From CAYRLW01 sp964425215 (GTDB lineage Bacteria; Spirochaetota; Spirochaetia; Treponematales; Breznakiellaceae): a DNA stretch of 64,000 nucleotides. The number at the start of each line of letters is the position of its first letter. The first letter of the stretch is position 1. The translations under genes were made by a program, and so were the position numbers. This document shows, piece by piece, positions 43,739 to 52,214 of the stretch. The DNA is taken from NCBI GenBank assembly GCA_964425215.1, contig CAYRLW010000003.1:73340-137339 (forward strand), read 5' to 3'. The notes under the pieces are model-generated. The model saw only the letters and a program-made list of their open reading frames with translations. It was not told the DNA's origin and did not search any database.

Positions 43739-44365
43739 TTAATCTGGAACTACCACGGTTACGGCCTTAAACATGGCCGATCCTTCGTCGTAGCTTAGGG
43801 TTTCTAACCGTACCGTTCCGCTTTGACGATTCGACATCCGGGCTCCCCGTTCCAGCGCATAGGTAGCCGGCTGAATAGCCTCAGCGTTATCCGGTCCTAG
43901 GGCGGACCGGGGAAACGAGACAGTATACCGATACCCCGGCCCCGCATCCTTCGCATTCCCCGAAGCCTGTACCGTGTATACCAGGACATCGGCGCGTAAT
44001 TCTACTTTTGCCACGATCCTATAGGAGATGTCCCCAAGAAATTGAAGTTTCCGTTCCTTCCCCACAAAGGAAAAACGGGTGGGAAAATACGCCGCCGCTC
44101 CTTGCGGAACGTACATCCCCTCGGAATATAGGGTTTGACCCGAATTTTTTTCGTTGTTAATTTTACCTACCACGTAAACCGCCAGGGTTCGGGATTCATC
44201 GGGTAAAAACACCGCCGCCTTAACGGGACTCGCGGCCGATCCCGTGGCGCTTGCGTTGTTTGCGGTGGTTCCTCCATCCGTGTTGGAGGATAAACAACCA
44301 AACAAAGCCGCCCCGGCGCTGATGACCAGGGGTACAAAAAGGGATAGGGATCGTTTATGTATCAT
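43739..44365 (-). CDS. Lipoprotein of unknown function
   Basis: 208-residue lipoprotein: signal SLSLFVPLVISAGAALFGC with lipobox LFGC, a Ser/Thr/Asn-rich linker, then a beta-rich domain of about 160 residues that I do not recognise. The start is the ATG at 44365, seven bases after a possible -10 box; the frame extends to a TTG at 44401 that belongs to the -35 box. It is a single gene, divergent from the membrane protein/sigma/anti-sigma operon. Confidence 0.75.
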   Translation of the reverse strand: MIHKRSLSLFVPLVISAGAALFGCLSSNTDGGTTANNASATGSAASPVKAAVFLPDESRTLAVYVVGKINNEKNSGQTLYSEGMYVPQGAAAYFPTRFSFVGKERKLQFLGDISYRIVAKVELRADVLVYTVQASGNAKDAGPGYRYTVSFPRSALGPDNAEAIQPATYALERGARMSNRQSGTVRLETLSYDEGSAMFKAVTVVVPD

Positions 44366-44372
44366 ACCTAAG

Positions 44373-44401
44373 GAGATATCCCTCCTGTCGCGATTTTTCA
44401 A
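44373..44401 (-). promoter_or_regulatory. Promoter of the lipoprotein gene (leaderless type)
   Basis: On the minus strand: TTGAAA (44401-44396), 17-base spacer, TATCTC (44378-44373), then seven bases to the ATG. The -10 box is poor (3 of 6). Confidence 0.45.
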
Positions 44402-44505
44402 GCTCCATGCAACCCTTTAATCAAATTCCGGTCTTATATATATGGACGATCGACGGTTTTACGTTTACACTGGATTGTCGCCAAAAAAAGGGAGCTTTTC
44501 GAATC

Positions 44506-44847
44506 ATGGGAACAACGCCATCGGTAGTCGCCCAGGTAATCATCGCGATTATTCCAATCGTGGGTATCGTTATGGGCTGTACGGTGATTTTCTTTTACCT
44601 GTTATGGCACCATCAAAGGACCGTTCTCCTAATAAAATCGGGGCAATATCAACGGCCCAGCTTCGATCTCCCCTCTTTCTGTCTCCTTTCGGGTATACTT
44701 CTTTCCAGCCTTGGGCTTTCCCTTACCCTCGTTCTCGTTCTGCTGGAAGGATTCGATTTCGGTCTCCTGGGGGGCGTTATTCCCCTTGCTGTGGGGATCG
44801 GTCTGCTCGTGTTCTATGGAGTTTCCCGCGACCATCGCCCATCATGA
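44506..44847 (+). CDS. Small membrane protein preceding an ECF sigma factor
   Basis: 113 residues with three hydrophobic segments (about 8-29, 55-76, 84-104) and a cytoplasmic loop RTVLLIKSGQYQRP. Similar small membrane proteins often sit with sigma/anti-sigma pairs, but I cannot name the family with certainty. I choose the ATG at 44506 with GGGAG about 11 bases upstream; the frame is open to 44407. It overlaps the sigma gene by four bases (ATGA), the first of two such overlaps in this operon. Confidence 0.72.
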   Translation: MGTTPSVVAQVIIAIIPIVGIVMGCTVIFFYLLWHHQRTVLLIKSGQYQRPSFDLPSFCLLSGILLSSLGLSLTLVLVLLEGFDFGLLGGVIPLAVGIGLLVFYGVSRDHRPS

Positions 44848-45404
44848 TCGGGGCCGACGACATCGACGACCAGGGGATCGTCGAAAAGGTCGTCCTTGGA
44901 GAGAAGGAACTGTTTCGAATCCTCGTCCAGCGGCACCAACGGGGTATTTATAGTCTGGGAATGAGCTTTTTTCGTCACCCGGAGGACGCGGCGGATTTTA
45001 CCCAGGAGGTCTTTCTTAAAGCCTTTAAAAACCTTCCAGCCTTTAGAGGTCAGGCTCGTTTTTCAACCTGGTTGTTTAGGATCGCCTACAATACGGCGAT
45101 TAACGGTATTCAACGGCGCAAGGAATTCCATAGCCTGGCCCAGGACGCCGAAATTCCAGATACGGATACACCGGAACGGCGGGCCATACGGCATGTGGTA
45201 CAAGATTCGGTGGGAAAAGCTCTGGGAGAATTGCCGGAACGGTACCGAATTTGTGTGGACCTGTATTTTTTTTACGACCAAACCTACGCGGAGATAGGGG
45301 CGGTAACGGGTCTTCCTATCAATACTATTAAATCCCACGTTTTTAGGGCAAAAAAAATACTCCGAGAAAAATTACGGGATACCATGGAAGGAGGAGTAGA
45401 ATGA
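44844..45404 (+). CDS. ECF-type RNA polymerase sigma factor
   Basis: 186-residue sigma70-family factor with only regions 2 and 4. Region 2 reads DAADFTQEVFLKAFKNLPAFRG and STWLFRIAYNTAINGIQRR; region 4 reads LPERYRICVDLYFFYDQTYAEIGAVTGLPINTIKSHVFRAKK. A longer open frame from 44442 is an artefact of the upstream membrane gene; the real start is the ATG overlapping that gene's stop. It is coupled by ATGA to the anti-sigma gene, so it probably responds to an envelope signal. Confidence 0.93.
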   Translation: MIGADDIDDQGIVEKVVLGEKELFRILVQRHQRGIYSLGMSFFRHPEDAADFTQEVFLKAFKNLPAFRGQARFSTWLFRIAYNTAINGIQRRKEFHSLAQDAEIPDTDTPERRAIRHVVQDSVGKALGELPERYRICVDLYFFYDQTYAEIGAVTGLPINTIKSHVFRAKKILREKLRDTMEGGVE

Positions 45405-45877
45405 CCTGTCAAAGGGCAATGGAATTGATCGATCAATACGGCGGAGAAGAGCCTGTCCTGTCCCTTTCAAGAATCCGGCTAGCCTTCCATCTGGCCCACT
45501 GCCAAACCTGCTCTGCCGAGCTCGCCCGACTAGAAAGGGTTTACACGGTTTTGCGGACCGACTATATCAGCGAAGCTCCTGATCTTAGTTCCGCCATAAT
45601 GAACGAGATATGCGTTCCGCTGGAGACTGAAATCGCGGCCGGAGAACCGGTTTCGTTTAAAAATTGGGTGGTCGTGGGGGTTATCCTGTTCTTTTCCCTC
45701 CTCCTCTCTTCGGTGGGTCTGGAAATTTCAGCCCCGGGTATCCTGTTGCGGTCCAACATCCTCCTCCCTATAACCTTAACCCTGGGCTTTGGGGTGACCA
45801 TCTACGGAGGCGTGTTTATCGCCAGCCACATGGAGGATTTTTCCGAACGCTTCGGTTTAGGTCCTCGGGAATTATGA
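45401..45877 (+). CDS. Membrane anti-sigma factor with HxxxCxxC zinc motif
   Basis: 158 residues: an N-terminal cytoplasmic zinc anti-sigma-like motif (AFHLAHCQTC, about residues 27-36), then two membrane helices (about 88-108 and 118-140). This is the layout of ZAS-type anti-sigma factors that hold ECF sigmas at the membrane. It starts inside the sigma stop codon (ATGA). It is the last gene before the composite hairpin element. Confidence 0.85.
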   Translation: MTCQRAMELIDQYGGEEPVLSLSRIRLAFHLAHCQTCSAELARLERVYTVLRTDYISEAPDLSSAIMNEICVPLETEIAAGEPVSFKNWVVVGVILFFSLLLSSVGLEISAPGILLRSNILLPITLTLGFGVTIYGGVFIASHMEDFSERFGLGPREL

Positions 45878-45927
45878 GTTTACTTGAAAAATCGCGGTTT
45901 TTGGAACGGACGCAATTAAAAACAAAA

Positions 45928-46079
45928 TTGAGGTTTTTGCAAAAGTCTGTTACTTTTGCAAAAACCTCTTGCAGTATTTTTACAATAAAAAGATAATTAT
46001 TTACATAGTATAGAATAGTAAAAATACTGCATGTACATCTAAGGTTGCTCTTTCAAAACTCTCAGAGTTTTGAAAGACC
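45928..46079. repeat. Composite three-hairpin element, copy 2 (reverse orientation)
   Basis: Stems: 45930-45968 (17-bp perfect arms GAGGTTTTTGCAAAAGT), TGCAGTATTTTTA (45970-45982) with TAAAAATACTGCA (46019-46031), and 46047-46079 (arms from GCTCTTTCAAAACT). Shared unpaired words such as TGTACATCTAAGGTTG confirm that it is copy 1 inverted. It lies directly upstream of the glgP promoter. Confidence 0.9.
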
Positions 46080-46098
46080 CTCAATTTACAGCGATCAT

Positions 46099-46127
46099 TT
46101 GACGAAACTAGAGGAAAGACCTATCCT
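46099..46127 (+). promoter_or_regulatory. Promoter of the glucan phosphorylase gene (leaderless type)
   Basis: TTGACG (46099-46104), 17-base spacer, TATCCT (46122-46127), then six bases to the ATG at 46134. Confidence 0.7.
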
Positions 46128-46133
46128 TTATAT

Positions 46134-48671
46134 ATGAAAATCTCAACCTACACCGTTAAACCCAAGTTACCGGCTCCTCTAAAGCCCCTAGAGGAAATGG
46201 CTCGAAATCTATGGCTGTCGTGGAATTTTGACGCGATCCAGCTCTTCATCCGTCTCGACTACGATACCTGGCTCCATTCTCAACAAAATCCTGCGAAGAT
46301 GCTTGGAATGGTAAGCCAAGACAGGCTGGAAAAGGTAGCCCAGGACGATTCCTATTTGGCCGCCCTTAAGGAGGTCCATAACCGTTTCCTCCGCTATAAA
46401 AAGGGGGAAACCTGGTATAAGGGTACTAAAAAGGATATTATCGCCTATTTTTCCATGGAATACGGCATGGATGTATCCCTCCCCATTTATTCAGGGGGGC
46501 TGGGGATCCTTTCGGGGGATCACATGAAAACTTCCTCCGATATGGGGTTGCCCCTGGTAGGGATAGGTCTTCTGTATCGGCAAGGGTACTTTAAGCAGTA
46601 TTTAAACGCCGACGGGTTCCAACAGGAATCCTACCCGGAAAACGATTGGTACAATATGCCCGTGGAACGGAAGCTTGGGAGCGATGGGGAACCCCTTAAA
46701 ATTACCGTGGATTTGGCGGGCCGGTTGACCATCGCTCAAATTTGGGAGGTTAAGGTGGGCCGTGGTTCCCTGTACCTTCTGGATACCAATATTGAGGAAA
46801 ATCCACCGGATCTTCGGGACGTAACCGCCACATTGTACGGCGGAGACAGGGAAACCCGAATTCAGCAGGAAATCCTGCTTGGAGTGGGGGGAATCCGGGC
46901 TCTACGGGCTCTGGGAATCAACCCGGCGGTTACCCATATGAACGAAGGGCATTCGGCTTTTCTGGGTCTGGAGCGGATTCGGGAGCTGATGGCCGAACGA
47001 GGTTTTACCTTTGCCGAGGCCAAGGAGGCCCTGTGGCCCACCAATATCTTTACGACCCACACCCCTGTACCCGCGGGAAACGAACGGTTCGGTATCGATT
47101 TAATGGAAAAATACTTCCGGTCCTGGGCTCAGGATCTGGGTTTGCCCTGGAACGAATTTTTAGCCCTAGGACGGGAACACCCGGAGGACGATCGGGAAAC
47201 TTTCTGCATGACCATCCTGGCCCTGCGGCTTTCCGCGTATTCCAACGGTGTCGCCCAGCTCCACGGGCAGGTATCCCGGGAAATGTGGAAAGGTCTGTGG
47301 CCCGGACTGCCGGTTTCTGAAATACCGATCAGCCACGTAACCAACGGGGTGCATCCCCGGACGTGGGTCTCCAGCAACATGGTGGACCTGCTGGACCGTT
47401 ATTTTGGGCTCCACTTCGACGAACAGCCGACGGACCTATCCGTATGGGATCGGATGGATCGAATTTCCGACGAAGAGCTCTGGCGGACCCACGAACGGAG
47501 ACGGGAGCGGCTGGTGGCCTTTGCCCGGGATCGGATTCGGCGGCAGTTAAAACGGAACGGCGCCACCGAAAGCCGGATCCAACAGGCAGAAGACGCCCTG
47601 TCGCCCTACACGTTTACCATAGCCTTTGCCCGCCGGTTTGCCACCTATAAGCGGGCGAATCTGCTACTACGGGACCCGGAACGACTTTTACGGCTTCTCA
47701 GGGACAGCGAACACCCCATTCAGTTGATTTTTGCGGGGAAGGCCCATCCCCACGATATGCCCGGGAAGGACATTATTCGGGAGATCGTTCACTTCGCCGA
47801 AAAATACGACGTGGTAAGCAAAATCGTATTCCTGGAAGACTACGATATGACCATGGCCAAATACATGACCAGCGGGTCCGATCTTTGGTTGAACACGCCT
47901 CGACGACCTCTGGAAGCCTCGGGAACGAGCGGCATGAAGGCCGCCATGAACGGGGTTCTTAATTGTTCGGTTCTAGACGGTTGGTGGGACGAGGCCTACG
48001 CCCCCGAGCTGGGGTGGGCCATAGGCCAGGGTGAACAGTACGAGGATACGAATCTTCAGGACGAGATAGAAAGCAAAGCTCTGTACGATCTTTTGGAGCG
48101 GGAAATAGTACCTCTCTTCTATCAGAGAGGTAGGGATGGACTGCCCCGGGAATGGATAAAACGGATGAAATCTTGCATGAGGACCATAGGGCAGTCCATG
48201 TCCAGCCATCGTATGTTGATCGATTATGCGCAAAAGTTTTACTTCCCCGCCCTTAAAAATTACAAACACCTGGCAAAAGACGGGTTTGCCGAATCCAAGG
48301 ACCTGGCGGCGTATCTGGCGAAACTTCGTGGAGCCTGGGGTCAAGTTGGGGTTCTCTCCATCGACTCCAACGCGAGGCCGGTCATGCAGAGGGGCGACGG
48401 CTTGACCGTTACCGCCTGTATCAAACTGGGCCCCCTGGCGCCGGAGGAAGTTCGGGTAGAATTATACCATGGTTCCGTTTCCAACCAGGGGGACATTGAA
48501 AACGCCCGTCGAACGGAAATGCGCCCGGTGGCTCAACAGGGGGATTGCTATAAATTCCAAGTCCGGATTGAGTGTGCCGACACGGGACGCCAGGGGCATA
48601 CGGTGCGAATTCTTCCGAATCACAGCGCCCTAGTGCACCCCTATGTCCCAGGGCTGATCAGGTGGGCGTAA
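46134..48671 (+). CDS. glgP: Alpha-glucan phosphorylase (GT35)
   Basis: 845-residue enzyme releasing glucose 1-phosphate from glycogen or maltodextrins. It is of the shorter Thermotoga-type class, with an N-terminal DUF3417-like part (PLEEMARNLWLSWNFDA). The PLP lysine lies in EASGTSGMKAAMNG (about residue 602); VTHMNEGHSAFL and FTTHTPVPAGNERF are typical. It feeds glycolysis without spending ATP. It is a single gene, and the ATG six bases after the -10 box gives no room for a Shine-Dalgarno. Confidence 0.95.
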   Translation: MKISTYTVKPKLPAPLKPLEEMARNLWLSWNFDAIQLFIRLDYDTWLHSQQNPAKMLGMVSQDRLEKVAQDDSYLAALKEVHNRFLRYKKGETWYKGTKKDIIAYFSMEYGMDVSLPIYSGGLGILSGDHMKTSSDMGLPLVGIGLLYRQGYFKQYLNADGFQQESYPENDWYNMPVERKLGSDGEPLKITVDLAGRLTIAQIWEVKVGRGSLYLLDTNIEENPPDLRDVTATLYGGDRETRIQQEILLGVGGIRALRALGINPAVTHMNEGHSAFLGLERIRELMAERGFTFAEAKEALWPTNIFTTHTPVPAGNERFGIDLMEKYFRSWAQDLGLPWNEFLALGREHPEDDRETFCMTILALRLSAYSNGVAQLHGQVSREMWKGLWPGLPVSEIPISHVTNGVHPRTWVSSNMVDLLDRYFGLHFDEQPTDLSVWDRMDRISDEELWRTHERRRERLVAFARDRIRRQLKRNGATESRIQQAEDALSPYTFTIAFARRFATYKRANLLLRDPERLLRLLRDSEHPIQLIFAGKAHPHDMPGKDIIREIVHFAEKYDVVSKIVFLEDYDMTMAKYMTSGSDLWLNTPRRPLEASGTSGMKAAMNGVLNCSVLDGWWDEAYAPELGWAIGQGEQYEDTNLQDEIESKALYDLLEREIVPLFYQRGRDGLPREWIKRMKSCMRTIGQSMSSHRMLIDYAQKFYFPALKNYKHLAKDGFAESKDLAAYLAKLRGAWGQVGVLSIDSNARPVMQRGDGLTVTACIKLGPLAPEEVRVELYHGSVSNQGDIENARRTEMRPVAQQGDCYKFQVRIECADTGRQGHTVRILPNHSALVHPYVPGLIRWA

Positions 48672-48701
48672 GGGTTTGTCAGAATCCTTAGGGGAGGGGT
48701 T

Positions 48702-49733
48702 TTACTGATACATAATAAGCGCCGGCCTGGGATCCAGGGAAAGGGCCTGGGTCGGCGTTAGAAGGGGGTCGTCGTACCCCGCCCCGGGTACACCGGAATT
48801 ATAGAACAGTTTAAACCCTTTGATCGGCATGTTGGTTGCCAAGGCGTTGTACGCGTAGGAGGCCCGTTTTACCGCAGGGGAACCGAAGCCGTCGGCGCAG
48901 TGGATAAGCCGTACCCGGGCAAAATCGGTTCTGACCTGTTCCCTCTTTTGTATCATTTTCCAGTTGAATTGATGAATCACCAATAACCGCTGGCCGCTGA
49001 TATGGTTTTGTATGATATAGTCTTCCATGACCTGCTGGGCGTCGTTGATTTCTTTGGCCGTAACGGAACCGATTTCCTGCATCGGTTTAAGGGTCCGCCA
49101 TTCGGGGTCCAGGGCTAAATGAACGTTAGGGTACCGAAGGTAGGGAAGCATCTTTTTTAACGAATCGACTACGGAAAACTTGCCTATTTGATGGTCCAGG
49201 AAGACCAAAATGTTGTTTGCCTGGGCGTATTCTATGTAGGATCGCAGGATGGATTCCTGTAGTATCCCGACCTCTCCTTCGGGCCAAACGGTCCCGTAGA
49301 TAATGTAAAAAGCCCGTTGGACTCCCCTATCCCCGTTAACCTGATCATAATCTTGGGCCACCTTTTCCAACCGGGCGTCCATATCCGCCAGAGGATACAT
49401 TCCCAGGATCCCCATCCTCTTGGAAAGGGGAGAACCGTAAAACGCCACGATATCCGTGTTCATCAGCACGGTTTTATAATCGTCCCACCGATGCGAAAGG
49501 GCCTGGGTTTCCTGTTCAGTTAATGCTCCGTAGCTTTGGGCCCGATCGTCCTCGTATAGTTGTTCCACCATGGCCTGGGTGTATAAACGGGGGAAGGGAG
49601 GATCCGGAACCTGGGGAATTCCGTCGGATTGGGCGCTTTGGGGTGGGGCCGTGGAAATATCGGCGGCCCAAAGGGACATTCCCCCAAACAACATACCTAT
49701 AACCAGAATCCGCGTAATACGAGAAGCACACAT
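48702..49733 (-). CDS. Secreted protein of unknown function
   Basis: 343 residues with signal peptide RITRILVIGMLFGGMSLWAA. The mature part contains YIIYGTVWPEG, FLDHQIGK, VHLALDPEWRTL and VIHQFNWKMI, in an order that suggests a TIM-barrel-like enzyme fold; I cannot assign a family with confidence. It is the last gene of a four-gene minus-strand operon, 34 bases after the metalloprotease-like gene. Confidence 0.72.
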   Translation of the reverse strand: MCASRITRILVIGMLFGGMSLWAADISTAPPQSAQSDGIPQVPDPPFPRLYTQAMVEQLYEDDRAQSYGALTEQETQALSHRWDDYKTVLMNTDIVAFYGSPLSKRMGILGMYPLADMDARLEKVAQDYDQVNGDRGVQRAFYIIYGTVWPEGEVGILQESILRSYIEYAQANNILVFLDHQIGKFSVVDSLKKMLPYLRYPNVHLALDPEWRTLKPMQEIGSVTAKEINDAQQVMEDYIIQNHISGQRLLVIHQFNWKMIQKREQVRTDFARVRLIHCADGFGSPAVKRASYAYNALATNMPIKGFKLFYNSGVPGAGYDDPLLTPTQALSLDPRPALIMYQ

Positions 49734-49767
49734 AGTATTGTACGTATCGGTACATGACGGTAGATTA

Positions 49768-50559
49768 CTAAGCGGGATTTTCTTCCAATTTCCGTTCCAC
49801 CTCTTCCAGCCGTTTGTTAAGCGCTTCGATGGTCCGTTCTAGTCGAATTTTTTCCTTAGCAAGCCGTTCCCGAGGATCCTCCTCTTTTTGTTTTCCCAGT
49901 ATTTTAGTTTTTACCTCATCGGGGCTTTTACCCGAAAGGAGGGCGCTCTCGGCGGCCATCCGTTGTTCCTCGTTTTTTATTCCCGCCACGATTTTCATGT
50001 TATCCGCTCCTATGGAGGGATTTACGTTATATTGATACATTTTCATGGCGGTTTTCGCTGCTAGACGGGGGATGCAGAGAACCCTATCCACGTAATCCTC
50101 GAATCGGGCACCCACGGCGTTACAGAGTTCATGGGCCTTGAGCAGTTGTTTCCCCAATTCTTTTACCAGGCTACCGTTTTCGTACAGGTACTTTTTCCGT
50201 ATCTCGTCGGTCAGGGCGCTTAATTCGGGGGATTCGGCAAAGACGTTTCGATACACCCCCTGTTCTTCAGCCTTTTGAAGAAGCCCGTGAAATATGGACC
50301 AAAATTCCGCCGTATGGGATCGGGACGAAAGGGTTCCCCCCTGGGAACAGGCGTGTATATGGTGGGCGTATTCGTGAATAGCCGTGTACAGCAGGAGGTT
50401 GTCGTCGGTGAAATTCCGATTGTGGATAAGAATTTCCCGGGTCTCGCTCTTATAAAGACCGTTTACTTTTTTGCTCTGTTTACCCGTAAAAAGAACGGTA
50501 AAATCCAAGGACGGCTCTTGTATTGAAAGGAGGAGTTCCTTTACCTTGTCTTGATTCAT
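49768..50559 (-). CDS. Zinc-metallopeptidase-like protein (HExxH) with C-terminal coiled coil
   Basis: 263 residues, no signal peptide. HEYAHHIH (about residues 63-70) is a classical HExxH zinc motif in a SprT- or M78-like setting (ILIHNRNFTDDNLLLYTAIHEYAHH). A C-terminal helix-rich domain ends in a coiled coil (about 228-260, RLERTIEALNKRLEEVERKLEE). The peptide target is unknown. It lies 10 bases after rsmE in the same operon. Confidence 0.75.
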   Translation of the reverse strand: MNQDKVKELLLSIQEPSLDFTVLFTGKQSKKVNGLYKSETREILIHNRNFTDDNLLLYTAIHEYAHHIHACSQGGTLSSRSHTAEFWSIFHGLLQKAEEQGVYRNVFAESPELSALTDEIRKKYLYENGSLVKELGKQLLKAHELCNAVGARFEDYVDRVLCIPRLAAKTAMKMYQYNVNPSIGADNMKIVAGIKNEEQRMAAESALLSGKSPDEVKTKILGKQKEEDPRERLAKEKIRLERTIEALNKRLEEVERKLEENPA

Positions 50560-50569
50560 GGCTGGCAGT

Positions 50570-51328
50570 CTATCGGAGGGCGCCGATTTTTTCCATCCCC
50601 AGGACCACCGCCGCCACGCAGGCTGTTTCCGTCCGTAGGGCTCGAGGACCCAAAGAGACCCGCATAAAACCTCGACTTTCTAAGAGAGCCCGTTCCCGCT
50701 CGGACCATCCTCGTTCGGACCCGATCGCTATCACTAAACCGCCGTTTAGGGACCCTAAATCCCCCATGGAGCCCTGGGGCCGAACGTTGTCCGGGGCGAG
50801 GAGGGTCCACTTCCCCGGCGATGGGCCGACGAAGCGGGTACTGTCGGCCCAGGGGCTTTTTTCTAACCAGTCGGCGAGGGAGGGGTAGGTGGAAAGGGTG
50901 GGCACCGTCGTATCCCTGCTTTGTACGGCCCCCTCCCGGAGGGAAGCCTGGGCGCCCCCATCGGTTAACAATGTGGTGTCCCGATACGCCTTATCTCCCA
51001 AGTCGGTGAGGATAAGGTCTATGGCCGAAACGCCCAGGCTGGACAGATCCCGCAACAAACGCCGTAGCTGGATAGGCCGGGGAAAGCCCACGGCCACACG
51101 AATAGGGATCCGCGGCAGGGGCGGGTACGTTAGGTCTAATGAAAAATCCAGGGACCCGTCGGGGCATAGAGCCTCTATGGTCCCAACTCCCATACGACCG
51201 CCCCAAATTCCCGCCTCAAAGGTATCCCCGGCTTGTTTATGGAGGACCTTAACCAGGTGAACCGTCCTATCGTCCCGTTTGGGTAACGGCTTTCCCAACT
51301 CTGCCGGTTCAAAGAGAATAAGGTTCAA
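50570..51328 (-). CDS. rsmE: 16S rRNA m3U1498 methyltransferase RsmE
   Basis: 252-residue SPOUT methyltransferase. A PUA-like N-terminus is followed by the knotted domain with IGSERGWSERERALLESRG and the signature SLGPRALRTETACVAAV. It methylates a conserved uridine in the small-subunit rRNA. It lies six bases after the nitroreductase gene. Confidence 0.92.
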   Translation of the reverse strand: MNLILFEPAELGKPLPKRDDRTVHLVKVLHKQAGDTFEAGIWGGRMGVGTIEALCPDGSLDFSLDLTYPPLPRIPIRVAVGFPRPIQLRRLLRDLSSLGVSAIDLILTDLGDKAYRDTTLLTDGGAQASLREGAVQSRDTTVPTLSTYPSLADWLEKSPWADSTRFVGPSPGKWTLLAPDNVRPQGSMGDLGSLNGGLVIAIGSERGWSERERALLESRGFMRVSLGPRALRTETACVAAVVLGMEKIGALR

Positions 51329-51334
51329 CAGGGC

Positions 51335-51850
51335 CTACCATCGCTCTCGATGAATCATCGCCTTATTATACTTATCCTTGGGGTGCTGGGGCCCCTTTGG
51401 TTCCCCCACGGGTACCAAGGCCAAGGGCAGTACATCGGCGGGGATTCCCAAAATTTGGCGAACCGCCGCTTCCCGGTCGGTGTTGGGGTACACGGCGGTC
51501 CACACCGCCCCCAAGCCCAGGGCCGTCGCCGCGAGCAAAAGATTTTCACAGGCCACTGAAGCGTCGATTATCGCGTATTCTTCCTTCCCCTGATTGGCCC
51601 GAGCGGGGGTGGAACACACCAAAACGGCGCCCCCCGTCTGGGCCGTCATCTTCGCGTAGGGTAACTCAGCGGCTAACCGTTGGAGAGTCTCTCTTTTTTC
51701 CACAATGATAAAATCCCAGGGCTGGAGGTTCACCGCCGAAGGGGCCGCCATAGCGGCCCGTATAAGGGAATCCCATTCTTGGGATGTAAGGGCACGATCG
51801 TTAAACGATCGAACGCTGGTTCTGGAAAAAATGACATCAAAAAAATCCAT
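51335..51850 (-). CDS. Nitroreductase-family FMN oxidoreductase
   Basis: 171-residue flavoprotein: FMN-binding RTSVRSFNDR at the N-terminus, AAMAAPSAVNLQPWDF near residue 35 and the C-terminal ALVPVGEPKG. It is a single-domain nitroreductase with unknown physiological acceptor. The start ATG has GAGGG 10 bases upstream. It is the first gene of the operon with rsmE, the metalloprotease-like and the secreted protein genes; a REPIN element begins 30 bases upstream of its start. Confidence 0.9.
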   Translation of the reverse strand: MDFFDVIFSRTSVRSFNDRALTSQEWDSLIRAAMAAPSAVNLQPWDFIIVEKRETLQRLAAELPYAKMTAQTGGAVLVCSTPARANQGKEEYAIIDASVACENLLLAATALGLGAVWTAVYPNTDREAAVRQILGIPADVLPLALVPVGEPKGPQHPKDKYNKAMIHRERW

Positions 51851-51878
51851 GTTCGCTACCCTCTTTGGAATTTTTTCT

Positions 51879-51993
51879 AGTTCAACGAAGGTTGAGCATG
51901 CAGATTTTTAAGCCCCGCCTATGGGCGTCTACTACCGTTTCTTCCCACGGTTGTAGTGTCCATAGGAGGTTTTGCTCAACCTTCGTTGAAGTA
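51879..51993. repeat. REPIN-like inverted-repeat element, copy g
   Basis: Left end TTCAACGAAGGTTGAG (51881-51896), perfect right end CTCAACCTTCGTTGAA (51975-51990), with CCTATGGGCG and CCATAGGAGG inside. The best-preserved copy. Confidence 0.9.
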
Positions 51994-52021
51994 GGTATAG
52001 CATAAAAAGACGGTTGGAGGC

Positions 52022-52060
52022 GAGACTTTTACAAAACTCCCTGAGTTTTGAAAGAGCCTC
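52022..52060. repeat. Hairpin downstream of the small membrane protein gene
   Basis: GAGACTTTTACAAAACTC-CCT-GAGTTTTGAAAGAGCCTC, related to the outer hairpin of the composite element. It lies just after the stop of the 46-residue gene and may end the oxaloacetate decarboxylase operon. Confidence 0.7.
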
Positions 52061-52062
52061 TA

Positions 52063-52203
52063 TTAGGTACTCTTTTTATGCGACCTACGGTTTCTCCATT
52101 CAATGGCCTTTACCATCAGGGATATCAAAGCGGCGGTACCCATAGAAATTAGAAAGGCAATTCCGTAGGTTAAAAACGCTATGGATATACTATTTCCGTT
52201 CAT
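52063..52203 (-). CDS. 46-residue membrane protein at the end of the oxaloacetate decarboxylase operon
   Basis: A short gene of 46 codons plus stop. It has one hydrophobic segment (ISIAFLTYGIAFLISMGTAA and onward to about residue 32) and a basic tail (WRNRRSHKK). A strong AGGAGGAGG Shine-Dalgarno lies five bases before the ATG, and the gene follows oadA by 11 bases on the same strand. I do not recognise a named family. Small extra membrane subunits are known in sodium-pumping decarboxylases (for example epsilon of methylmalonyl-CoA decarboxylase), so an accessory role in complex assembly or stability is a fair guess. Confidence 0.75.
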   Translation of the reverse strand: MNGNSISIAFLTYGIAFLISMGTAALISLMVKAIEWRNRRSHKKST

Positions 52204-52214
52204 AGATCCTCCTC

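Noticed and set aside
44442..44843. Upstream extension of the sigma-factor reading frame
   Set aside because: It lies inside the membrane protein gene in another frame; homology begins at the ATG at 44844, which overlaps that gene's stop.
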